From Oribacterium sp. (GTDB lineage Bacteria; Bacillota_A; Clostridia; Lachnospirales; Lachnospiraceae), in assembly GCA_017940955.1 (NCBI GenBank), contig JAGAXP010000157.1, forward strand, positions 1 to 7,168: a DNA stretch of 7,168 nt, given 5' to 3'. A program made the translations under genes and the position numbers. The notes under the pieces were generated by a model. The model searched no databases and was not told where the DNA came from. It saw only the letters and a list, made by a program, of their open reading frames with translations. Below, in pieces: positions 1-4,589 of this stretch (position 1 is its first letter; each line of letters opens with the position of its first letter).

Positions 1-34
1 CGTAGGTCGGTCCCGAAACTCTTACTTTTAACAT
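1..34 (-). CDS. Possible second small ORF (MLKVRVSGPTY...), partial
   Basis: This is an alternative reading frame inside the previous ORF. It begins at ATG 34-32, and an in-frame TGA lies two codons upstream. AGGAGG at 51-46 could serve as its ribosome binding site. The alternating hydrophobic/basic pattern KVRVSG looks like a first beta strand. Only eleven residues are in the window, so the assignment is weak and no function is proposed. Confidence 0.3.
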   Translation of the reverse strand, partial: MLKVRVSGPTY

Positions 35-137
35 ACTCGTTCATTCCTCCTCTGATTGGGTATAATCTCTGTCTCATTTCGGGAACGGTTATTCTCATAA
101 TCGCTCTGCCTGCACCTATCGCTGTACTTGTTTTCAT
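1..137 (-). CDS. Unrecognised small ORF, cut by left window edge
   Basis: An ATG at 137-135 follows a strong Shine-Dalgarno AGGAGG with 7-nt spacing. The frame stays open to the window edge, giving at least 45 residues (starts MKTSTAIGAGRAIMRITVPE). The visible part is basic (many Arg/Lys) and has no signal peptide or membrane segment. I do not recognise it. A second start in another frame, ATG at 34-32, also has an AGGAGG, at 51-46 with 11-nt spacing; it reads MLKVRVSGPTY and has a stop just upstream. That peptide resembles the start of small 'KVRVSG' proteins found on mobile elements, but eleven residues cannot settle it. The two frames overlap, so either one is spurious or they are translationally coupled. 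The start lies only 37 bp beyond the terminator-like hairpin that ends the lysS unit. Function unknown. Confidence 0.45.
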   Translation of the reverse strand, partial: MKTSTAIGAGRAIMRITVPEMRQRLYPIRGGMNEYVKSKSFGTDL

Positions 138-173
138 GGCATTTCCTCCTTGCTAATAGTTTTTGACCATAAC

Positions 174-217
174 AAAAAGGACACTCTCAAAAGATTTCTC
201 TTTTAGAAAGTGTCCTT
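174..217 (-). terminator. Intrinsic terminator after lysS
   Basis: Arms AAGGACACT (177-185) and AGTGTCCTT (209-217) pair perfectly. An inner stem AAAAGA (189-194) / TCTTTT (199-204) closes a TTTC loop. Read on the minus strand, the hairpin runs into TTTTT (178-174), as expected for a Rho-independent terminator of the greA-lysS unit. The plus strand has only AATTTT after the stem, so termination in that direction would be weaker. Because the next minus-strand start codon is only 37 bp further on, the hairpin could instead be an attenuator for that ORF. Confidence 0.75.
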
Positions 218-358
218 AATTTTGCAAATATTTGATTGACTACCCAAGAAGTAAATGCATTATCATGTACTGTCCTGCATCTACCATTGGAACTATTGTG
301 GTACTTTTGTGGTACCTAAGCTCCTTTTACCACTCGAAACCCTTGATTTTACTGGGGT
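218..358. other. Non-coding spacer after lysS, possible element junction
   Basis: This spacer has no credible gene. It contains direct repeats (296-315), a related inverted TTTTACCAC at 325-333, and the left arm of an inverted repeat AAACCC (337-342) / GGGTTT (355-360) with a 12-bp loop that overlaps the lysS stop codon at 359-361. Neither strand shows a T-tract after that inverted repeat, so it is not an ordinary terminator. The layout resembles the end of an integrative element at a gene 3' end, with arm-type repeats close to a core site. That interpretation is inference; no integrase or second att copy is visible. Confidence 0.3.
296..315 (+). repeat. Two direct repeats TTGTGGTAC, 11-bp period
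   Basis: TTGTGGTAC occurs at 296-304 and again at 307-315. The 11-bp period places both copies on about the same face of the helix. A related sequence in inverse orientation, TTTTACCAC, is at 325-333. Helically phased short direct repeats near a junction are typical of tyrosine-integrase arm sites or of a DNA-binding repressor. Which applies here is not decided by the sequence. Confidence 0.55.
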
Positions 359-1864
359 TTACTTGCCTGTTGACTTCAAAGTCGGGAACAATAACACATC
401 TCTTATCGCCGCACTGTCAGTGAGAAGCATTACCAAACGATCTATTCCATATCCGATACCTCCGGTAGGCGGCATTCCGATCTCCATAGCGTGAAGGAAG
501 TCCTCATCTGTGTGGTTGGCTTCCTCGTCACCTGCCTCTGCAAGTGCATCCTGTGCCTTGAAACGCTCTCTCTGATCGATAGGATCGTTGAGCTCGGAGT
601 AAGCATTACACATCTCACGTCCGTAGATGTAAAGCTCGAAACGCTCTACCTTTGAAGGGTCTGACGGCTTCTTCTTTGTAAGAGGTGAGATCTCAACAGG
701 GTGATCCATGATGAATGTAGGCTGGATCATCTTCTCCTCACAGAAGGTCTCGAAGAAGAGGTTCTCGATGTCACCGATCTTGTGGTGATCTTCAAACTCG
801 ATGTGGTTCTTCTTGGCAAGCTCACGAGCCTCCTCAAGATCCTTAACTGTATCGAAATCGATACCGGTTTCCTCCTTGATAGCCTCTGTCATAGTAAGGC
901 GACGGAAAGGCTTTCCGAGATCGATCTCAGTGCCCTGGTATGTGATGGTGGTTGAGCCGCAAACCTTCTCTGCAAGGTAACGGAACATTGACTCTGTGAG
1001 CTCCATCATGCCTTCATAGTCTGTGTATGCCTGGTAAAGCTCCATAAGAGTGAACTCAGGGTTGTGACGGGTATCTACACCCTCGTTACGAAAAACACGG
1101 CCGATCTCGAATACTCTCTCCAGACCACCGATGATAAGTCTCTTAAGGTAAAGCTCAAGAGATATACGGAGCTTAACATCTTCATCCAGAGCATTGTAAT
1201 GTGTCTCGAATGGACGTGCAGCTGCACCGCCGGCATTGGAAACAAGCATGGGAGTCTCAACTTCCATGAAATCACGTCCTGCAAGGAAGTTACGGATCTC
1301 ACTGATGATCTGAGAACGCTTGATAAATACTCTCTTTGACTCCTCGTTCATAACGAGGTCAACATATCTCTGTCTGTATCTGGTATCTGTATCCTGGATT
1401 CCGTGGAACTTCTCAGGAAGCGGATAAAGTGATTTTGAAAGAAGTGTGAGCTTCTCGGCATGAACTGAGGTCTCGCCAGTTTTGGTCTTAAATACATAGC
1501 CCTCGATACCGATGATATCGCCGATATCAAGCTTCTTGAATGCCTTGTATTCCTCCTCGCCGATACCATCACGTGATACGTATGACTGGATTCGACCCTG
1601 CTTGTCCTGAAGGTGTACAAATGAAGCCTTACCCATAACACGCTTCAGCATGATACGACCTGCGATAGCTACATGCTGGTTCTCAAGAGCCTCAAAATTT
1701 TCTTTGATCTCCTCTGAATGATGTGTCTGATCGAACTTGGTTATCTGAAACGGATCCTGGCCTGCTGACTGAAGCTCTGCAAGCTTGTCAAGACGTGCCT
1801 GTACTATGTGATTGGTGTCCAGAGCCTCCTGATTCTGCCGATTGTTCTGCTGATTCTCTGCCAT
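359..1864 (-). CDS. lysS: Lysyl-tRNA synthetase, class II
   Basis: LysRS is a cytoplasmic homodimer that attaches lysine to tRNA-Lys using ATP. The 501-residue length is normal for the bacterial class II enzyme. An N-terminal OB-fold for anticodon binding lies at about residues 64-145 (VAIAGRIMLKRVMGKASF). The catalytic core carries motif 1 at about 185-206 (ending FMEVETPML), motif 2 at about 257-272 (RVFRNEG...RHNPEFT) and motif 3 at 469-478 (GIGYGIDRLV). The first ~20 residues are Asn/Gln-rich and probably disordered. The start is ATG 1864-1862, with AAGGAG at 1876-1871. It lies 131 bp downstream of greA, probably in the same transcript, and is followed by a strong terminator at 174-217. 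The C-terminus ends KSTGK right after the conserved LLFP motif, with no extra domain. Those last codons lie in a possible element junction and could have been supplied by it. Confidence 0.97.
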   Translation of the reverse strand: MAENQQNNRQNQEALDTNHIVQARLDKLAELQSAGQDPFQITKFDQTHHSEEIKENFEALENQHVAIAGRIMLKRVMGKASFVHLQDKQGRIQSYVSRDGIGEEEYKAFKKLDIGDIIGIEGYVFKTKTGETSVHAEKLTLLSKSLYPLPEKFHGIQDTDTRYRQRYVDLVMNEESKRVFIKRSQIISEIRNFLAGRDFMEVETPMLVSNAGGAAARPFETHYNALDEDVKLRISLELYLKRLIIGGLERVFEIGRVFRNEGVDTRHNPEFTLMELYQAYTDYEGMMELTESMFRYLAEKVCGSTTITYQGTEIDLGKPFRRLTMTEAIKEETGIDFDTVKDLEEARELAKKNHIEFEDHHKIGDIENLFFETFCEEKMIQPTFIMDHPVEISPLTKKKPSDPSKVERFELYIYGREMCNAYSELNDPIDQRERFKAQDALAEAGDEEANHTDEDFLHAMEIGMPPTGGIGYGIDRLVMLLTDSAAIRDVLLFPTLKSTGK

Positions 1865-1888
1865 TCTTTTCTCCTTGAACTTTGATCT

Positions 1889-1916
1889 ATTATGCTAATG
1901 AAGACGGCCGGGTCAT
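1889..1916 (-). promoter_or_regulatory. Weak candidate promoter upstream of lysS
   Basis: On the minus strand ATGACC (1916-1911) and CATAAT (1894-1889) are 16 bp apart, giving 4/6 and 5/6 matches to sigma-A boxes. It would allow lysS expression independent of greA. The -35 overlaps the stem-loop at 1902-1932. This is a consensus match only and could be chance. Confidence 0.3.
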
Positions 1917-1932
1917 CTTCACCCTGCCGTCT
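1902..1932 (-). other. Stem-loop in greA-lysS spacer (proximal to lysS)
   Basis: AGACGGCCGGGT (1902-1913) pairs with ACCCTGCCGTCT (1921-1932) with one mismatch in 12 bp and a 7-nt loop. No T-tract follows on either strand, so it is unlikely to be a simple terminator. It would lie in the mRNA between greA and lysS, where it could act as a processing site, stabilise the lysS message or cause partial attenuation. Confidence 0.6.
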
Positions 1933-1949
1933 GTGATATTAAACTTCCG

Positions 1950-1973
1950 ATTCCTCTGTCTGACAGAAGGAAT
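1950..1973 (-). other. Stem-loop in greA-lysS spacer (proximal to greA)
   Basis: ATTCCTCTGTC (1950-1960) is complementary to GACAGAAGGAAT (1962-1973) with one bulged base; the tip would open to about 5 nt. On the minus strand it begins 23 bp after the greA coding region and is preceded, not followed, by a T-run. It is therefore not a canonical minus-strand terminator. It forms a tandem pair with the stem-loop at 1902-1932. Confidence 0.5.
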
Positions 1974-1995
1974 AAAAAGACTTTAAGTATATTTC

Positions 1996-2490
1996 TTATT
2001 CTGCTTCGTGACGGGCAACCTCAAGTACTTTAAACTTGAGAACACCGGCTTCTGTCTCAACCTCAACCTCATCACCTGCTACGTGATGAAGGAGTGCATG
2101 TCCTACAGGAGACTCATTTGAAATCTTTCCTGCAAGGCTGTTGGCCTCTGATGAACCTACGATGAAATATGTTACCTCTTCATCAAACTCTTCATCCAGG
2201 AGTACTACGCGGCAGCCAACATTGATCTCGCCTTCAACGGACTCGTCAACTACCTCGACATTTTTAAGAAGAGCCTCAAGCTCACTGATTCTTGCCTCGA
2301 TATCACGCTGCTCATCCTTAGCTGCATCATACTCGGCATTCTCTGAAAGATCACCCTGCTCTCTTGCTTCCTTGATCTTGGCAGCGATTTCCTGTCTGCG
2401 GTTTACCTTGAGATCATGAAGCTCAGCCTCATATTTGTTGAGACCTGCACGTGTGAGTAAATTCTTTTTAACTACCTGCTCTTCTGCCAT
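1996..2490 (-). CDS. greA: Transcription elongation factor GreA
   Basis: GreA enters the RNA polymerase secondary channel and stimulates cleavage of backtracked RNA. The 164-residue length is close to the usual ~158-160. The N-terminal antiparallel coiled coil spans about 10-78 and carries the family signature around 46-61 (QGDLSENAEYDAAKDEQ), with the acidic tip residues Asp47 and Glu50 that help hold catalytic Mg2+. The C-terminal FKBP-like domain covers about 85-160 (SNESPVGHALLHHVAGDEVEV). A short HEAE tail ends the protein. The start is ATG 2490-2488, with AAAGGAG about 11 nt upstream. It is the first gene after a good promoter at 2543-2571 and is probably co-transcribed with lysS. Confidence 0.96.
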   Translation of the reverse strand: MAEEQVVKKNLLTRAGLNKYEAELHDLKVNRRQEIAAKIKEAREQGDLSENAEYDAAKDEQRDIEARISELEALLKNVEVVDESVEGEINVGCRVVLLDEEFDEEVTYFIVGSSEANSLAGKISNESPVGHALLHHVAGDEVEVETEAGVLKFKVLEVARHEAE

Positions 2491-2542
2491 GTTTTACATA
2501 GCTCCTTTCACATATATTGCTGTCGGAAAGACCCGGCAAACT

Positions 2543-2571
2543 GTTATCATAAAAATTTGTACATATGTCAA
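2543..2571 (-). promoter_or_regulatory. Sigma-A-type promoter for greA (and lysS)
   Basis: The minus strand has a perfect -35 TTGACA (2571-2566), a 17-bp spacer and a -10 GATAAC (2548-2543, 4/6). Transcription should start near 2536, giving a leader of about 46 nt before the greA ATG. The position in the short dusB-greA gap supports it. It separates greA-lysS from dusB as a transcription unit, though read-through from dusB remains possible because no terminator is visible there. Confidence 0.7.
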
Positions 2572-2575
2572 ATTT
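2553..2575. promoter_or_regulatory. Palindrome over greA -35, possible operator
   Basis: AAATTTG (2553-2559) and CAAATTT (2569-2575) form inverted arms around the inner palindrome ACATATGT (2561-2568). There is one extra base on one side. The whole 23-bp site covers the -35 hexamer and part of the spacer, where a bound dimeric repressor would block RNA polymerase. I do not recognise the motif as a known regulator box. AT-rich promoters can yield such symmetry by chance. Confidence 0.4.
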
Positions 2576-2601
2576 GAATGCTTCTTTTACAAATGGTGAT
2601 T

Positions 2602-3561
2602 TTATACATTAATGGCTAGTTTGTCAACAATCTCAAAGAGTTTTTCGATACTGCCGGCTGTGTTGATTTCTGCTCTCAGCTTTGATGATTTAGGCTGCCC
2701 TTCCGTATACCATGAGATATGCTTACGCATCTCCCTGATGGTGGTGTACTCGCCCTTGATTTCCTTCATAAGTTCAGTGTGCCGGTGGATCATTTCGATG
2801 ATTTCTGATATGGTTGGCTTCGGCAGTAGTTCACCGGTCTCAAGGTAATGCACAGTCCTTTTTATGAGCCATGGGTTACCCTGTGCACCTCTTGCCAGAG
2901 CTACTCCGTCGCAGCCGGTTTCTTCTATCATCCTTTTCGCGTCCTCAGGCTCGAATAAGTCCCCGTTTCCGAATACAGGTATCTTTACGGCCTCCTTGAC
3001 ACGTCTTATAACATCCCAGTCAGCTTTTCCCGCGTACATCTGGGACCTGGTCCTTCCATGTACCGTGACAGCTGAAACACCTGCACTTTCGGCCATTTTT
3101 GCGAATTCCACTGCCGTATCATCTTCTTTTGCAAAACCTTTTCTGAATTTGACGGTTATGGGGGTGTGACATTTCTTTACCATCCGGCTTAATATCTCAT
3201 AAGCCAGATCCGGGTGGTTCATAAGATCGCTCCCTTCATGGTTACTGACGATCTTACCCACAGGACACCCCATGTTCACGTCAATGATTTCGAACCTGTC
3301 TTCTATCTGATGGGCAATATCAGACATTATCTCCGGGTCTGATCCGAAAAGCTGTACCGCAACGGGACTTCCGTCTCCACCCCGGGTCATGAGCTCCTCG
3401 GTGTTTTTGTTCTTATATAATATGGCCTTGGCGCTTACCATCTCTGTTACAGTAAGACCGGCTCCCATTTCATGACAAAGAGTTCTGAAGGGTAGGTCAG
3501 TGACGCCGGCCATGGGCGCCATGTAAACATTATTCTTTAATTCTATATTTCCTATATGCAT
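2602..3561 (-). CDS. dusB: tRNA-dihydrouridine synthase (DusB type)
   Basis: Dus enzymes are FMN- and NADPH-dependent and reduce uridines in the tRNA D-loop to dihydrouridine. From ATG 3561 the protein has 319 residues, normal for the family. It begins with the conserved FMN-barrel start (MAPMAGVTDLPFR at 14-26). The catalytic cysteine is Cys99 in NMGCPVGKIV. The barrel continues with TVHGRTRSQMYAG (166-178), FGNGDL (197-202) and the phosphate-binding ARGAQGNPW (223-231). A helical tRNA-binding domain follows from about 245. The frame is open upstream to ATG 3606, but the 15 extra residues (starting MAFSPCDCK) are unlike the family, so I chose 3561. Neither start has a good Shine-Dalgarno, which is unusual in this window. 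Upstream is the hairpin cluster; greA follows 111 bp downstream with its own promoter. Confidence 0.93.
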   Translation of the reverse strand: MHIGNIELKNNVYMAPMAGVTDLPFRTLCHEMGAGLTVTEMVSAKAILYKNKNTEELMTRGGDGSPVAVQLFGSDPEIMSDIAHQIEDRFEIIDVNMGCPVGKIVSNHEGSDLMNHPDLAYEILSRMVKKCHTPITVKFRKGFAKEDDTAVEFAKMAESAGVSAVTVHGRTRSQMYAGKADWDVIRRVKEAVKIPVFGNGDLFEPEDAKRMIEETGCDGVALARGAQGNPWLIKRTVHYLETGELLPKPTISEIIEMIHRHTELMKEIKGEYTTIREMRKHISWYTEGQPKSSKLRAEINTAGSIEKLFEIVDKLAINV

Positions 3562-3596
3562 TAGTAGTCTTTCTATCAATTTACAGTCACAAGGAG

Positions 3597-3635
3597 AAAA
3601 TGCCATTTGGATGGCGCTAAAGCGCCGGGCATTTT
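3597..3635. terminator. Hairpin A, terminator-like on both strands
   Basis: GGCGCT (3613-3618) / AGCGCC (3621-3626) forms a tight stem with a 2-base gap that would open to a 4-nt loop. It is enclosed by AAAATGCC (3597-3604) / GGCATTTT (3628-3635). Both strands therefore read stem then TTTT, a bidirectional terminator-like form. An alternative stem GCCAT (3602-3606) / ATGGC (3611-3615) overlaps and would exclude the inner stem. In the minus sense it sits just upstream of dusB, so it could attenuate dusB. The T-tracts are short, so efficient termination is uncertain. Confidence 0.45.
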
Positions 3636-3642
3636 CGTTTTA

Positions 3643-3786
3643 TTTCTGCTTACGCAGAAACCAGCCTCGCCATTTGTGGTAGGTTTTCGTAGAAAACCTG
3701 GCATGTAGCGTCAGCCCTCGCGAAGCGAGTTTAAATGGGCTGACGTTCCCATCGGCTGGGGGCATCAGCTTTCTCCGAAAGCTGAT
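3643..3786. repeat. Cluster of four tandem hairpins, nested pairing
   Basis: No gene is visible here. Four perfect stems follow each other: B, TTTCTGC (3643-3649) / GCAGAAA (3654-3660), loop of 4; C, AGGTTTTC (3681-3688) / GAAAACCT (3692-3699), loop GTA; D, CGTCAGCCC (3709-3717) / GGGCTGACG (3737-3745), holding an inner TCGC (3718-3721) / GCGA (3725-3728), loop GAA; E, ATCAGCTTTC (3764-3773) / GAAAGCTGAT (3777-3786), loop TCC. CCAGCC (3661-3666) can pair with GGCTGG (3754-3759), enclosing C and D as a three-way junction. The inner part of D contains GCGAAGC, a sequence known to form an exceptionally stable DNA mini-hairpin. None of these stems ends in a T-tract. Hairpin E touches the stop codon of the upstream gene. 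Candidates are a palindromic mobile repeat, a structured RNA or an mRNA-stability region. Confidence 0.65.
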
Positions 3787-4409
3787 CAATCACCAAATAA
3801 CGTATGATATGCGTTCTGTTCTGCGTCAGGGTCGTCGGGGTGTACCGGCATATCCCAGGAACCTGTCTTTTTGATGGTGCCCTGCTCTTCCTCGCTGACA
3901 ATGGTCTGATCCATATCGGTATCATCGCCGTAGAAGCTCTGCATCTCTTCGGCAGTGGCCTGTCTGACCTCTGCGATACCTTCGGGGTTGTTTAAACCTG
4001 ACTCTCCCTTAAGGTCTTCATCAGTTATCTCAAGTTCTTCTCCGCCTCTTTTGGCGTTTCCACGAAGTGTCTGAAGGGCTGTGTAGTAGGCTTCCAGCTT
4101 CGAAAACAGGGGTTCATATTTTTCGGCAAGCTCGTCTATTTTCTTTCTTGAGTTATCTTCATCAAAAAGGCTGTCACCGTCTTCATGCATGGATTTAAGC
4201 ACCAGCTTGTCATCCCTGTTAAACTCCATCAGGAAGATGCCGCCTATCTCTTCTGTATAACCTACCGAAATGATCTTCAGTTCCTTCTTCACATCCTCCG
4301 GAAGATTGTTGTAATCCGGATTCAAAAAGAACTTCTGATTATAGGCATTAGCCGCACAAAGGACGATATTGCTGCCTTCAAGGTTTTCTTTATTATTATA
4401 ATCTGCCAT
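3786..4409 (-). CDS. DUF6145-like protein of unknown function
   Basis: The product has 207 residues, is strongly acidic and lacks signal peptide or membrane segments, so it is probably cytoplasmic. Residues ~13-117 look like a compact domain (VLCAANAYNQKFFLNP near the start, then KIISVGYTEEIGGIFLMEF at 45-63) ending in a helix rich in charged residues and Tyr (ELAEKYEPLFSKLEAYYTAL). From memory this matches DUF6145, a Lachnospiraceae family without known function. Residues ~120-207 form an acidic, low-complexity tail that I believe is longer than in short family members. The start is ATG 4409, with AAGGA at 4420-4416. The frame stays open to 4508, but that stretch translates the palindrome and lies between promoter and RBS. 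The gene has its own promoter at 4497-4525 and no recognisable terminator, so it may read into dusB through the hairpin cluster. Confidence 0.8.
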   Translation of the reverse strand: MADYNNKENLEGSNIVLCAANAYNQKFFLNPDYNNLPEDVKKELKIISVGYTEEIGGIFLMEFNRDDKLVLKSMHEDGDSLFDEDNSRKKIDELAEKYEPLFSKLEAYYTALQTLRGNAKRGGEELEITDEDLKGESGLNNPEGIAEVRQATAEEMQSFYGDDTDMDQTIVSEEEQGTIKKTGSWDMPVHPDDPDAEQNAYHTLFGD

Positions 4410-4427
4410 AAAATATCCTTCCGTGTG

Positions 4428-4469
4428 CCACCGGGGACGGTTCTCGCCGGCGAGAACCGTCCCCGGTGG
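4428..4469. repeat. Perfect 42-bp palindrome with GGGGACGGTT core
   Basis: Bases 4428-4448 (CCACCGGGGACGG then TTCTCGCC) are exactly repeated in reverse complement at 4449-4469, two 21-bp arms with no spacer. It lies in the 5' leader of the DUF6145-like gene, between the promoter (4497-4525) and the RBS, ending 8 bp from the RBS. In RNA it would form a very stable hairpin next to the ribosome site. From memory, GGGGACGGTT palindromes recur in Firmicutes genomes near IS200-like (Y1) transposases, so this is probably a REP-like or MITE-like repeat. No transposase is in the window. Confidence 0.8.
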
Positions 4470-4496
4470 ATAACTTATAAAAGATGTGTAGCACGC

Positions 4497-4525
4497 ATGA
4501 TAACACAAGTTTAGAATGCTTTCAA
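4497..4525 (-). promoter_or_regulatory. Sigma-A-type promoter for DUF6145-like gene
   Basis: The minus strand has TTGAAA (4525-4520), a 17-bp spacer and TATCAT (4502-4497), each 5/6 matches. It begins 22 bp beyond the pfkA terminator T-tract. The expected start near 4490 gives an ~80-nt leader that contains the whole 42-bp palindrome. Confidence 0.75.
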
Positions 4526-4546
4526 GAAGGTGGATTGGCGGTTAAC

Positions 4547-4582
4547 AAAAAAGATGTGGCTTCATAAGTGAAACCACATCTT
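4547..4582 (-). terminator. Intrinsic terminator of pfkA
   Basis: On the minus strand AAGATGTGGTTTCA (4582-4569) pairs with TGAAGCCACATCTT (4564-4551) over 14 bp with one G-U pair, loop CTTA, followed by a T-run at 4552-4547. It starts 8 bp after the pfkA stop codon. This is a textbook Rho-independent terminator, isolating pfkA from the next gene. Confidence 0.93.
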
Positions 4583-4589
4583 GAAATGA

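Noticed and set aside
1..156. Plus-strand open frame with hydrophobic residues at the left edge
   Set aside because: No start with an RBS is visible in the window, and the minus strand has a well-placed AGGAGG and ATG over the same bases.
232..494. Plus-strand small ORFs (232-423, 255-494) overlapping the lysS end
   Set aside because: They run antisense into lysS, have no Shine-Dalgarno, and the spacer part looks like repeat DNA.
1064..1641. Other-frame ORFs inside lysS on both strands
   Set aside because: They overlap a clear gene, lack RBSs and have no recognisable protein features.
1889..1973. T-box riboswitch upstream of lysS
   Set aside because: AGGGTG occurs in the stem-loop on the minus strand, but the conserved T-box bulge sequence, the specifier stem and a terminator/antiterminator pair are not seen, and the spacer of 131 bp is short for it.
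3562..3606. dusB start at 3606
   Set aside because: No RBS, and the extra 15 residues are unlike the family; MHIGNIELKN at 3561 matches the usual Dus start.
3591..3620. Plus-strand AAGGAG followed by ATG at 3600
   Set aside because: The frame stops after six codons within hairpin A; the AAGGAG is probably chance.
3643..3786. CRISPR array or tandem repeat
   Set aside because: The stems are different sequences, with no repeated unit and no regular spacers.
4410..4508. N-terminal extension of the DUF6145-like ORF to ATG 4508
   Set aside because: The extension translates the 42-bp palindrome and part of the promoter, has no RBS, and ATG 4409 has AAGGA at good spacing and a sensible start.
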